From contig OZ023213.1 of NCBI GenBank assembly GCA_963995525.1, positions 38,968,258 through 39,032,257 of the forward strand: a DNA stretch of 64,000 nt, in the 5' to 3' direction. The stretch comes from Escarpia spicata. Lineage: Eukaryota > Annelida > Polychaeta > Sabellida > Siboglinidae. Shown here piece by piece: positions 45,634-58,300 of this stretch. The notes beneath the pieces are model-generated. The model searched no databases. It was not told the DNA's origin and worked only from the letters and a program-made list of their open reading frames with translations. The position numbers were made by a program, and so were the translations under genes. Numbering within the stretch: the stretch's first letter is position 1; each line of letters begins with the position of its first letter.

Positions 45634-46671
45634 GTAAGGGTTCTTGCACTCTCTGCCGACTGGAATGTTTTATATTACTGAGGAGTTCATTCAAAACCTT
45701 CCGTGCAATAATAGAAGAACACATCTAGGTAATGTTTATTCATAAATTCTACACACCACAGTGGGCAAGAAACATCAGGAATACAACGTTTATGTGGTAA
45801 TCGATGGCGGTCATTTTGTGTTTCAAAATGGTTGCAATTTCCACTGTTTTCAACATTTATTTACGCTGTGAACATGTCATATTTTAATAACAAGAAGATT
45901 AGCGAAAACCGTATATATTCAACATGTGTATGAAAACAGTTGTCTTCCGAATTTTGAAGATGCATTCATATATATTACATATAATACCCTCTGCATCGTA
46001 TAGACTAATTAGTGCAACAAAGCTTGACATTTCCTGAGAGTTTAGGTAATGTTTCTTTGTTGATAGATGATTGTCGGTTCGTGCCAAATAACATAAACGT
46101 GCAAAATGTGTAGGTTTTAATAGAGAAAATTAATGGTATAATAACTCTGTCGATTTTAACTCAAAGAAAGAACTAACGTGTACCAATGATCCAGATTTTA
46201 CAGTTCACTAAGTCATAAAGCTTAGATTCGTTTCAAACACTACATTCAGTGCTAACGAGCGATCTGCTTGGAGTCATCTTTAGAAAAGGACCGATTGAGG
46301 TTCTACAGTCCATATGGCCAATAATCACACGAATGCAATTTCAATCTAGTCAGCTTATTATCACTATTATGACTAGTAAAGTGACTAGCGACAATACATA
46401 CAATGACATGATATAATTTGTAAGCTTGGTATAACTTATGTAGATCAGTTAAAAGAAAGACAAAATAAATCAGAGTGCATTGGTTAAGAGGTAGACTAAA
46501 AGATGTTCATGTGAATATGGCTTAGTAAGATTATCGGTAAATAGTCAACATGACAATCACTGCTAGGTACAATATTTATAGGTCTGGAGTGGTTATTAAA
46601 AGCTCGTTTAATGGCTTTTAAAATATAAACCGAGAGATACTGGTTTACCCATATGTGGTGCACACAGACAC

Positions 46672-46687
46672 TCACGCAACCACACAC

Positions 46688-46748
<61 letters not shown>

Positions 46749-46842
46749 GAGACACAGACACACACACGCATAAACACACACGGACACACACACGCACACG
46801 CGAACACACACACACACACACACACACATACACATAAACAAA
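46672..46842. repeat. (CA)n microsatellite with CAGA/CGCA variants
   Basis: Dinucleotide tract within the first DEG/ENaC intron. Confidence 0.93.
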
Positions 46843-47179
46843 CACACAATACCCACATGTGACAACTAGCCACATGTATTTATACGTACATTAATGATCC
46901 TTAATGCACATGGGGTCGCAGAAAGACGGCAATCAAGTAAGTCATTTAACACAATACAACAAAACATCTTTAAGTTGTTAAATCGTTTTCTTAATAACTG
47001 TGTATTTTATATATTTTATGTTAGATACATCTTCTTACTTACTTACATACTTACACTATTTATTCCACTTGGAATGGATGTTAAATATAACATAATATTT
47101 TAGGTTTGTTTGATATTCTGATAGAACCCATCCATTATAATTCTGGTTAATGCAAATGTTCACAGACATCCATAATTCC

Positions 47180-47320
47180 GTTCATACAATGAACGCTTCG
47201 TCATATTCCTGTTGTTCCTCTTCTCAACCTTTCGAGATATTGTAGGTTCAACCATTTTGATATCGTATAGCATTCTTACATTCCATATTCCTATGGTAGT
47301 GTCTGAGTTCGTCATGTTTA
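47180..47320 (-). pseudogene. Possible LINE endonuclease N-terminal scrap
   Basis: The minus strand reads TTIGIWNVRMLYDIKMVEP, close to the opening 'GTWNVRTL' box of apurinic-type endonucleases in LINEs. Only about 45 codons are open, so the call is weak. Confidence 0.35.
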
Positions 47321-47544
47321 ATTCCTTATTCTTGTCTCTCGTAGTTGACTTTCCACTTTCACCCTGTGTTCAATAAGGATTGATGCCATCTTCTGACTAC
47401 TTCTTTCACATATTGTCCTTAATGACTGATCGACTAGAACACTACACACAGCAGCGCTGAGCATCGGGAACATTGCGACACACTACAGCTAGCAGCGCTG
47501 AGCCTCGAGGACATTGCTCCACATTAAGCATTAATGGCATCGGG

Positions 47545-48455
47545 TAAAACACATTTCGGTTATTATATATATATATATATATATCCCTTCATGTGAAAAC
47601 AAAATAGGCTACTTGACATTTCGTATCAATACGTGTGTGAAGAATAGCGACATGGATTCCGCTTTCTGAGGTGTATGCGAGCTTTGGTCCTCTAATTGCA
47701 AATGCTAGAACACAAAAGCATCGTTCCGAATTTTTTCACTTTCAACTAATGTAACAGGCACATCACGGTGCAGCAATGTTAACTTTCGGAGATAGAATAA
47801 CGTTTTCTGAATGATGTGTTACAAAACAAAGCATGTCATTGCAAATAACGTAACACAAGTTGAAAACATTAGATAATTACGTTATTTATTTATTATTTTA
47901 CTTTGTTGAACCTATAATGGTAACTGTCTTAACTCGAATAGTGATACCTCTTTTCCCACTGAGCCCACCAATCTCCGTTCCAGCAACATCATCTTGCCCA
48001 CTACATTAAAGCTTTCGGCTCAGATGAGGTGTATGCGAGCTTTGGTCCTCTAATTGCAAATGCTAAAACACAAAAGCATCGTTCCGAATTTTATCACTTT
48101 CAGCTAATGTAACAGAAACATCACTGTACAGCAATGTTAACTTTCGGAGATAGAATATGTTTTCTGAATGGTGTGCTACAAAACAAAGCATGCCATTGCA
48201 AATGACATAACACAAGTTGAAAACATTAAATAATTACATTATTTATTTATTACTTTATTTTGTTGTACCTGTAATGGTAACTGCCTTAATTCGCATAGTG
48301 ATACCTCTTTTCCCACTGACCCCTCCAATCTCCGTTGCAGCAACAATCGCTCATCATCTTGCTCATTTCATTAAAACACATTTCGGTTATTAAATATGCC
48401 TTCCTGTGTAAAACAAGTAGTCTACTGGACATTTACTATCAATACATTGAGTGGG
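47545..48455. repeat. Direct duplication of ~340 bp plus flanking partial copy
   Basis: A block beginning GAGGTGTATGCGAGCTTTGG at 47,668 recurs at 48,026 with few changes, through TTTTCCCACTGA. A second shared block (AAAACACATTTCGGTTATTA) lies before the first copy (47,547) and after the second (48,374). A short (TA)n tract sits at 47,563-47,584. Confidence 0.88.
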
Positions 48456-48578
48456 AGCTATACTAGAGCGTCGCGAAATGACTAACCGCCTAGTATTACT
48501 CTATAAATCGCAGAGACAGCTCTTTCTTTGCCACACCACATTGTTCGCTCAGTCACCAACTGTGAATGATTTATTCAG

Positions 48579-48755
48579 GTGCCGACCAAGACACAGGTTT
48601 ACGCCAACAGCTGTTTCTACAGAACTATAAATAACTGGATCGATCTATCCGAAACAGTTGTGTCTGCAGCCACGGTAGATATTTTAGAACTATACAGGGG
48701 AGACACGTTTAAAGTTCCTGCAGTGCTATTGAACACACACCCTCCCCTTACAGGC
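48579..48755 (+). CDS. DEG/ENaC exon: start of extracellular domain
   Basis: 59 codons, phase 0 at both ends, acceptor TTTATTCAG. Ends near GDTFKVPAVLLNTHP, similar to the FPAVT(I/V)CN segment that follows membrane helix 1, though the usual cysteine is absent. Assigned from that motif and from position. Confidence 0.5.
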
Positions 48756-49423
48756 GTAATGTCCTTAGGATTTTTCTAAATTAATACAGACATAGAGACA
48801 TAGACCCATATGCACCGAGTTCGCGCATACGAACGATCGCGTGTGTCGTGCGTGTGTTAAAATTATGTTATATTTACAAAGTAACCCTTAGTAATAATAT
48901 ATTGTTTATTGTATATGACATAGTACATCCAGGTAATTATTCAGATGATATCTGGTTACGTTATGTTTAAAACATAGACTTGTTGAGTGTATTTTTTGTC
49001 GTAATATTAAATTATCACAACACAAAGGTTTCATCTTTAACTGTAATACATTTATTGCTTATAACGTAACACAGTCTGGTTATTAGTGTAATGGAACACA
49101 GTGACGTTTTGAACTTTAACAATCTAGTCAGGACAAATGTTCATATTTATAATTTTTACAGTTCGAATGTTTAAATGGTATGCTCAATACGTGTACTGTA
49201 TATGACGTAGCTCAACCAGACTGGTGAACTGCGGTGAAGATCTCAAAGTTATAAAATAATTACAAAGACACACTAACATTTGGCGATCAACCGCCAGTTT
49301 ATTAATGACGTCGACTGATGTGGAACAAACCTAGAATGTGCAGAAGTTTCAACTTTATTTCAAAGTGACAAGATCGAGGATCGATTGTCTTTAAACCAAA
49401 TCCGCCACGTCCGTCTGTTGCAG

Positions 49424-49588
49424 GATTCTCTGGATAACAATCGTTCTAATCAGCACCGCTATCGTCTATCAATGTCAGCATTTGATGAAAAACTACTTGC
49501 GTCGGCCAGTTACACTGAAAACGTCGATGTCACGACAAGAACCGATTGTCTTTCCTACCGTCACCATTTGCAACCAAAACGCCTTCAG
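49424..49588 (+). CDS. Tentative DEG/ENaC finger exon
   Basis: 55 codons, phase 0 both ends, acceptor CTGTTGCAG and donor CAG|GTATCA. The sequence (FDEKLLASASYTENVDVTTR) is hydrophilic and not clearly matched to the family; its 3' phase does not fit the next exon. Kept because it is open, spliceable and correctly placed. Confidence 0.3.
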
Positions 49589-50099
49589 GTATCACATGCC
49601 ATGATTAATATCAAATCATCGTTGGTATTTTTACCTACTGCTCAAATAATTTCAAAGTCCATGTTAGGGAAACACCATCATGAACATTATTTATAACGTC
49701 CCATGCGTAATAAATTATTTGAATATCTAACCTGCTTTCATAAATGTTATCAAATGTTATCAACCATAACAATCTAACCAAAAGCTCCAAGCAATATTGA
49801 ACTTAAACTGGTGGCTGTGTGATTTTTGCCACCATAAGAAGTCTTAAGTGAAGTTTATAGGTCACGTTATTGTTCAAGCGGACTATACCTAACGGCGTTG
49901 TGAAATTCAAAATGGCCGCCGTCGGCTACTTTTCGATGATTACCTTCAATGACTCCTCTAAATCTTTGGTGTCTGTCGAAGGTATCTAGATAGGTGTGAT
50001 CATCTAATCATATAATTCACTCAAGATACCCTAGCCTCTAACTACAAGTCGAGCTACATGGTGGGCCTATTCTGATAAACAGATTATGCAGAGGAAAAA

Positions 50100-50145
50100 C
50101 ATCACACACATACACATACACACGCACACACCCCACCCACCCACC

Positions 50146-50197
<52 letters not shown>

Positions 50198-50202
50198 CAA
50201 CA
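50100..50202. repeat. CA/CACC microsatellite
   Basis: CA-rich tract with a CCCACCCACC block; open frames are artefacts. Confidence 0.9.
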
Positions 50203-50368
50203 ATTGCCCACATATATACTGAAGTATCGCACACATTGTTAAAAAACAATAGTTGCAGATCATTTGCAATTTTAGTTCCAAACGTCTTTAACTATTTTTT
50301 ATTTAAATCCCATGTGTTGTCATATATGTTGATTAATTTATTTGGTCATCACATATTGATTGTTGCAG

Positions 50369-50530
50369 AGTTGTAGCTGCTTTAAAAAACGGATCGTATT
50401 TTTGGTTGGACGAAATGTGCAGTCAGGCAAACAACACCAAGTTCAACTATACGAAGTGGGGCGTCGGCAACGTGTGGATGCTCGATATGTATCTTCAACA
50501 TCGGCACCTCAAGGAAGACATGATTGCGTC
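50369..50530 (+). CDS. DEG/ENaC exon: finger region ending in EDMIAS
   Basis: Reads ALKNGSYFWLDEMCSQ...NNTKFNYTKWGVGN...HLKEDMIAS. The 'EDMI.SC' junction before the CRW motif is highly typical. Donor GCGTC|GTAGGT leaves phase 2, and the next exon supplies the base that completes Ser. Confidence 0.8.
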
Positions 50531-50798
50531 GTAGGTTCATTAACAGCCTAACGATTCTTAACTCTTGATAAATATATAATTTTACTTGTTTCAACAGTGG
50601 TTATAGCTATACCTATTATGCAAGCTTTATTATGATATTTATTTATTTATTGTAATGTACAGTGTACAACATTATTACTGTAACAGTGACAATAATCGTC
50701 TTTTCTCTGATCATCATCACCCACCAACGTTATGACACGGTAATACGATACTTGACTGTCGATGATCTCTAACCACTTACATGTCACTGTTACTTTAG

Positions 50799-50917
50799 AT
50801 GTCGGTGGAAGGGGATGCCGTACAGTCACAAAGACTTCGAGTTGACCGTGACTGATGCCGGAGTGTGTTACACTTCCAACGCCCGGATCAGCGACAACTC
50901 AACTCTCAAAGCGGCTG
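50799..50917 (+). CDS. DEG/ENaC exon: CRWKGMP...GVCYTSN
   Basis: Encodes CRWKGMPYSHKDFE and TDAGVCYTSN, matching the conserved 'C.W.G.PC...DF......G.CYTFN' block. The second cysteine of the usual MPC is replaced by Tyr. Donor GCGGCTG|GTAAAT, phase 1. Confidence 0.88.
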
Positions 50918-51954
50918 GTAAATAATCCTATCTTCTGCAACAATTACAATTGCACAGCTAGGCGTGAATTGACTTAAGGTGGGCACCTACCATGAAATCG
51001 GATTAATGGAACTTTAAGTTATGAAGGTTATTTGAAATCTATTTGAGCGCAAATGTGAAAGCTTAGCGTGTGAACTCAACCATAACACAGTGCTCGTAAG
51101 TAATTTATTATGGTTTAGCTAACTTATTTATGTCTTCCGATGCTCATATTATGTTATGTATAACTAATGTTATCTTCATTTACCACACAATAGTATTTGC
51201 CTATGCTCTATGCATCACGGTTTTACCATGTTATTATCATTTATTTAACTAACTGGTTTAAGTATTAATGTGTTAATGTATTTAGCATCTCTGAATAGAC
51301 TATTGTCTAGGTTTAAGGCGCTTTACAAGATTACTTATTATGATGTTATTATTGTCTACATCTTGAATATATATGAAACTTACCATTTCTTTTGTTTATT
51401 CTTAATCAAACTGAGATACTCGTTTTTATCAATATGTTCATTGTGACGTTTGGCAATTTGGGATCAGTGTGAATATAAATACTCGTGAATATATAGGTAT
51501 TAATACAACAACCATATATGGATTCCTCACCCAGACATTTTGAATTGAAACATACCCATCATTTAGTGTTGATAGAATTATTTTAATTCATTGACTCATA
51601 ACGTTTCGGGTCAAACACTTATATAATATGATGATGTTTTGTGTTTTGCACCTGAATTAAACGAATTAAACAAAATCCATTATTTCGTTTGTCGGCCATC
51701 TTCAATTTCAATATGGCTGTTATCTGAGAATATTTGTTGTGGCAGAAATTGAATACTTTACCATGAAAAAGTTGGTTTAGATACCAAGATCATGTTTCTA
51801 TGTTGCATAAAAGCTGGGGTACTTGGGTAAGTAAGTAATTTTCAGGGCGGCAATTTTTTTATTTAAAAAAAGGATCACTGTTCAAGGTCATTAAAGGTCA
51901 ACAGTAAAATGGCAACATTGGTTTTATAATTGCCTCCCTCCGCCCCTCCCCTAC

Positions 51955-51960
<6 letters not shown>
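50918..51960. other. DEG/ENaC intron, no recognised palm exon
   Basis: AT-rich sequence. I looked for the palm/beta-ball block normally following the GVCYTFN motif and found none here. Confidence 0.45.
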
Positions 51961-52505
<545 letters not shown>

Positions 52506-52677
52506 TCTACGTATATTATTTTTCGGTGAGATCATTCCGTCAATGTTATGATGTGGCGAAGGTAGATATTGTAATTATCTATCAAGTGAGAACAGTGACG
52601 TTGGGCGCAAAGTCGCATTGTATAGGAGACCAAGGTCAATTGTAAAATGCTTTGAATAAATTCTCATTCTAATGTAA

Positions 52678-53830
52678 GTGTTACCCATACAACAAATATA
52701 TGCGTCTTATTCCATAAAAGCACCATCAATACCGAAAAACAGGATATCTTATAGATTTATACATAACATTGACATTACTGGCTTTAATTGTGACATTCTG
52801 GAATCAGATCTGATTACAAATCCAGCAAATTATGAGTCAGACTTGTATGGACAAGTTTATGTTGCACTTAAAACCTTATTTGATCCTTCAATTGTCCGTA
52901 AATGTTTCTCAAAAAGTACGATTCAAAAGAGTGTCATTATTGCAATAAACAAATTACTAAAGCGAAATCAGATTAGTTTACAAATATGATGTCAAATAAC
53001 TCTGGAAATTTTTCTGAATGTTTTACTGAACAAAATAACATCTATAATTATTATCATCATCATTATTATTTGTTATTTGTTCTCGGGTTATTTTAAGGAT
53101 AACGTTAGCCTGATTCGTTCTTCCTTCCCTTCTTCCTTCCCAGATTAAATCCTCCACAACTAAATTCCCAAATTACTTTTTTACACCGACTACTTTTTCG
53201 GAAGTGAAGCACACTAAAGCATTCCATCTCCACATAAGTCCTGTGAACTTGATCCATTTCCAACTATTCTGTCCTTGAACATTTATTTTTCACTCTCTAT
53301 ACCACTGATGTCAGTTATTAAGAGTCGCAATTTGAGTCATCAACTGTATGCAGATGATACATCAGCATAAGTGAGGAGGGACATGAGACTATCGGGCGAG
53401 GATTAAAGTTGGAGAGAACGAATAGGACTAGCGATTAAACAGTCACTATGCCTGCAATCATCCTTGTACAGGGAACAGGAAGGAAGAACATATATACAAA
53501 TTTACTTTACTTTGTCTACTCGTGATATTAATTGCTCCTTAAATCAACTGAGAAAATGTCTTAATAACATTTGTTATTGGATGAGTAGATGAAAGTTAAA
53601 TGTTGACGAATTATTAGTTTATTATTTTTGGCACACAGACAAAGGGAACAAATAAAAGCTTTCTTCCAATACTCCGTTTGTGCTTTCAACACGAAATCTA
53701 GTTATCTTTGACGGCAATTTCAATTTCAAAAGGCATATTTCTCAAACTTGTCGTTACCGTTATTATTGTATTCGTGACGTTTTTACCACATTGCCTTTAA
53801 GTATATATGTATCACACAATTACAATGGGT
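52678..53830 (+). pseudogene. CR1/L2/Jockey-like LINE remnant
   Basis: An open stretch (52,678-52,989) reads ISYRFIHNIDITGFNCDI...YGQVYVALKTLFDPSI, the linker between endonuclease and RT. Further on, with stops, come LSHQLYADDT (the catalytic box, ~53,335), NNICYWMSR and RNLVIFDGNFNFKRHIS, RT and thumb motifs in order. A large internal part is missing. It ends where a minus-strand LINE begins. Confidence 0.7.
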
Positions 53831-54789
53831 ATAGAATTGCTTAGCAAAAATTGGCTATCCATCTGTCGACATCTTGAATCTTCCTCTTCCTCTTTGTCCC
53901 ACTTTTCGATGTATGATGACATTCGCCCCCATGTCGCTCGGTCGTACACTTCCTCCCCCGACAGTCCCTTCTCCCTGAGATCTGCCCTCACACTGTCCAA
54001 CCACCTCCTCTTCGGCCTTCCTCTCCTCCTCTTCCCTTGCACTTTCATTTCCATCGCTCTCCTTCCTACATAATCCTCCTCTCTTCTCATCACGTGTCCA
54101 TACCATCTCAACCTACTTTCTTGGACTTTCTTTGATATTTCCCCCACTTTCGTTTTCCTTCTGATTCTTTCGTTTCTTATCTTGTCAATCTTTGTGGCTC
54201 CGCACATCCATCGTAGCATTCGCATTTCTGCGACATCCAACTTCTTTTCCTGTGTCTTCTTTACCGCCCATGTTTCCGCCCCGTACATCAGTGCTGGCCT
54301 TACCACTGTCTTGTACACTTTTCCCTTGATCTTCACGTTCATTCTTCTGTCACACAACACTCCAGATACTCTCTTCCAGTTCTTCCACCCGCTCTGCACT
54401 CTATGAGTGACTTCCGCATCCAATTCTCCATCATCCGCCAATGTCGATCCTAGATATTTGAATGTCTTCACTCTCTTCACTGTCTCGCCCTGTAACCGGA
54501 TCTCTAGGTCATTGTTTTCGTTGCACCTCAGGTATTCCGTCTTCTTTCTGCTAATCTTTAGTCCTCGCTCTTCCATTGCACTTCTCCATTCCTCGAGCTT
54601 CCTTTCCACCTCCTCTCTTCTGGTACTGCACAGCACAATGTCGTCTGCAAACAGCATACACCAGGGGGGCTGTTCTTTGATGCCCCGGCCCAACACATCC
54701 ATAATCAAGTCAAACAGGTAAGAACTCAGTGAGGACCCTTGGTACACTGCTCTTGACTTGCGTCCTTGCGTCTTCATATGTGTCGACAT
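53812..54789 (-). pseudogene. RTE-like LINE reverse transcriptase, 3' part
   Basis: One open frame of 325 codons. It holds the SSLSSYLFDLIMDVL loop, FADDIVLCSTRREEVERKLE (catalytic box), FKYLGSTLADDGELD, YGAETWAVKKTQ, MLRWMCGATK, LRWYGHVMRREEDYVGR and RPKRRWLDSVRADL, in the usual order for RT palm, thumb and C-terminal tail. The 5' two thirds (endonuclease, fingers) are absent. The frame is clean, so this is a relatively young 5'-truncated insertion into the CR1-like remnant. Confidence 0.9.
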
Positions 54790-54885
54790 CTTGAATACTG
54801 CGTATATATGTTGAGATTGATCAACCCATTTGTTTTGATGAGCCTCTCAGCTTGGTTTCCAAGTATATAGGCGCAAAAGAAGTTA

Positions 54886-54966
54886 CCTTATTATTATTAT
54901 TATTAATATCGTTACATTATTATTATTATTAAATACGCCAAAGCATTATTAATATTATTAATTAAA
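54886..54966. repeat. (TTA)n microsatellite
   Basis: ATT/TTA triplets in two short runs, near the 5' truncation side of the minus-strand LINE. Confidence 0.8.
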
Positions 54967-55267
54967 GACCAGTGAAAGATATTTTCAAACGCTATACTAT
55001 ATAATTTAATTTATTTTATGATTCGTACATTTTCAGACAGTACGAAAACTGTAGCAACACAAATTAGAACACGACATGTGTGAAGTTGTTAATTTAAATG
55101 TAAGCTCTGGCTTTCGGGTGACTGGTTAATGTCATAGTTTGGTATATCAAACATTCAGTAATATTTATGCATTTTAAATATAAGAAATACCCAACTACTG
55201 CAGCGGACCAATGAACTAATGATAGTCGTTGTACATTCCATGTAAAGCGTCGTTTTTTTTTCTTCAG

Positions 55268-56775
55268 AATCAGTCAACACAAACCTGTCTGCGTCGTGCA
55301 TGTGTCCACCAGCGTGTGGTATCAAGCATTACAAATCGGCCATAAGTTACGCGACCGCCAACGAGAACACCAAAAGCCAACATGATTTGTCTGATAAGTT
55401 CCTCAAGTGTGCCAAGGAGTGGATGTTGCCAGACAGACAGCGTGCTAACGCACTGGAAGCTGGCCAAGTATTCTTTGAGCTACCGAAATACTGGGATATT
55501 GCTTCGATGTGCTTCGATGTGGAGGAGAGTAAACGATATGAGGAGAATTGGAAACCTCTTCAATCATAGCTACAATATTATTATGACTTTTGGATTAGAG
55601 AAAATACAAGACTTAATAAATAATGAACTGATCGCCGGTTGGGATAAAATGAATCTGTATGAGTGTGTATCTGGCTCGTTCGCGCTGTTTAAGATACTGA
55701 GAAATTCGTTACATTTCATTGATCAAGAAACTTGGCAAGTAGCCCTGGGGCTGCGTCTGGAAGAAAAGATGATTGCTTCGAAGAAAGCAATCAGCGACTT
55801 AGAAAGAGTGCACGACGGTTACCATAATGTTGTCCCTTTAACGAACTACACGGTAACTCCTAATGGCGTCTACGATTCGCTTTATCGTCCCAGAAATTTG
55901 TTTGAGCAAAGCAGCGAAATAAATAACACGTACATTCGACTCAGAGGACACATTATGAAATATATAGAAAGCATCGATGGGCTGCTTCGTATTTTTAAAA
56001 ACAATGATCACACAATTGAAACTAAATACGAATACTTCAATTATAGTGATGGGTTCTGGCAAGCGTCAGTCGAATACGACAGAGAACTAACATTGTACGA
56101 GTCGCTCGTCATACGACAACCGCTGCAGCGTATTATAAACAGTAAGCGCGTATTCGAAACTTATAAAGTGCACGGGTTTCCTAAAACAGAACGTTTGTAT
56201 GCCAACACTGGTTTCCACGATTTCTCTAAAAGAGAGACCTCTCAATACGTTGCATTCTGAAACATATCCAATACTGTGATGGAATATGTGAACAATTTGG
56301 TATATGGCAAATACGTCAGCAAGTTGTCCTACGCCAGAATGCTTATAACAGAGAGAACAAAGGACACGTTTAAAGAGTATATAACACATTTCTTTCCGAC
56401 AACACAAAACCTGCTGGGTAAAATTGTGTTCGATTCAACCGAGCTTACTGTATTGTACTGCAAGATGTATATCCGTGCAACGTCGGATCCTTTGTTGAAG
56501 GCGTTTTATACTAAACTGTACGATCACTACAAGAAAAGTACGCTTTCGGAGCAAACTGCTATGACCATATATTTTGAGTTTTGGAATGACAGTACATTGC
56601 TTTCGATGCTAGTGAGAGGCGTCGTAATTGATCTCTGGACCTGTAAAGAGAATCATTATACATTGCTGCTCAACTTTAGAACATCGTTATTACGTAAACC
56701 AACATTGTTCAAGGACACGATAGACAATATGGAATCATTCCTACAAACGACACGATTGGACGGAAATGTTTTCAG
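55268..56775 (+). pseudogene. DEG/ENaC giant extracellular exon (about 500 codons) with two lesions
   Basis: Starts after TTTTCTTCAG with SVNTNLSASCMCPPACGIKH, the 'C.CP.AC...Y' block, and HYKSAISYA. A typical channel has about 60-100 residues from here to NFLELNVY; this exon has about 480. The extra part is Lys/Glu/Tyr/Leu-rich with few cysteines and reads as mostly helical (LEEKMIASKKAISDLERVHD, YIESIDGLLRIFKNNDH). The frame shifts by one base near 55,550 (around EENW) and an in-frame TGA lies at 56,258-56,260 after SQYVAF; the frame continues cleanly after it to the donor TTCAG|GTATTT. Both flanking splice phases agree with the neighbours. Confidence 0.75.
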
Positions 56776-57117
56776 GTATTTCACTATCATATCATAGGGA
56801 GTCAGTCAGTCTGTACCCAGAGTAGTAATTTGTAACAGGACATCTGCATCAAAGGACATTGCGTTTAATTCATCCAGCCTTGGCATTATTGCCAACAAAG
56901 CCTATATTCAAACTGGTTGTTTTGGTTATGTATCAAATTGCGAACATTGTTTCGGGCTTACCAAACACAAGTTAAGAAGATTATATTAATTGATTAATTA
57001 AAAACTAGGAACACACTGCCTTTTTTTAACAACGGCGGGACTGAAGATGTTTTATACATCTACTAGGCCTACCACAAATACACTGCCAACAAACAGCCTC
57101 GTCCAAACACGTCACAC

Positions 57118-57212
57118 TAACACGCGCACGGGCACGCACACGCACACGCACACGCACACGCACACGCACACGCACACGCACACGCACACGCACGCACACA
57201 CACACACATACA
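57118..57212. repeat. (CGCACA)n hexanucleotide tract
   Basis: CGCACA/CACG units, then plain CA. Open frames here are artefacts. Confidence 0.92.
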
Positions 57213-57294
57213 TACACGCAGACATGCACACATAAACGTTCATTTATTTTTCGTAAACACTATCCATTCAAAACTTCATTTGGATTTGTTTCAG

Positions 57295-57386
57295 TCGCAA
57301 CTTTCTGGAGTTGAATGTCTACATGCGCGACCTGCGTGTCCAGGAGTACGAGCAGCGAGAGGCCTACGCACTCATTGATTTGTTAA
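57295..57386 (+). CDS. DEG/ENaC exon: NFLELNVYMRDL before helix 2
   Basis: Reads RNFLELNVYMRDLRVQEYEQ and then REAYALIDLL, the conserved strand and linker leading to the second membrane helix. Enters in phase 2 and leaves in phase 1. Confidence 0.92.
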
Positions 57387-57849
57387 GTAAGGCTTATTTG
57401 TATTGCTATATTTGTAAGACACGTAGGGTAGACTTAGGTGTGCTTTGCCAGATAAATCGACAATTTCATGACGTTGATGTTACAATATCATAGATGGTCC
57501 CTTCCCTTACATAATGAAGGTGCTGTAAAACGCAACTCGTTTAAGACGGCTATTACACACACGGCAATGTTTAGTTGTCTCGTAATTTGTCTAAGGTGTC
57601 ACAACGAAATACGCTTTCATGACATGTATCAATCAAATAAAATTTTAGGAATTCCATCGATTACTAGGGCAACATCTACTCTCCAGCGGCCTTATGAACT
57701 CATTAAAGGTTACAATAAATATGCTCAATTGTGTCCAACACAGGTCATGGTGTCATGATGTCACGGTGGGGTAAAACGGTCCCCTCGGCGGTGCGATATA
57801 GCGGTATACGGGCCGTCTTATTCTACTTATAAACAACTAGACGGATGTT

Positions 57850-57915
57850 ACACATACACACACACATACACACACACACACACACACATACACATACACA
57901 CACATATACATGTGT
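57850..57915. repeat. (CA)n microsatellite
   Basis: CA/CATA repeats ahead of the LINE tail. Confidence 0.9.
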
Positions 57916-57916
57916 A

Positions 57917-58300
57917 AAGCCACTGACAAAATAAGAAGAAGACGATTGAGATTTGCCGGACACTGCTACATTCAGACATTAGCACAAAACCGCGAAGACT
58001 AGCGTCGACTGGTGAAACATTCAGCAATGCAGCGCCCCTATGACCCAGGCGGGTTACGGGAGCAGTAAGTAAGTAAGTAAGTAAGCTACATACATAAGGA
58101 TGAAATGGCATCTAATACCATCTTGTGGCAAGCGACACATGGAAGAACCAAGGAAGGAAGAACAGTAGCAACTTGCATCGACTGCTTAAAGGAAGATGTG
58201 TGTCTAGAGACGGAGACGCTGAAGACGGCAATGGCAGACAGCGGGATCTGGAGATGGTTGATTGAAGCCACTAATGTTCGACCCAGAGGCCGACAGGAGT
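57917..58300 (+). pseudogene. RTE-like LINE 3' end
   Basis: KIRRRRLRFAGHCYIQ, then an AGTA run, then ILWQATHGRTKEGRTVATCI, DCLKEDVCLETETLKTAM and WRWLIEATNVRPRG. This is the RT C-terminal tail of RTE-type elements, ending directly in GAGT repeats. Confidence 0.75.

Noticed and set aside
46894..47103. Hydrophobic frame considered as the missing DEG/ENaC first membrane helix
   Set aside because: No tryptophan/aromatic pattern typical of the helix, and no acceptor or donor in the required phase.
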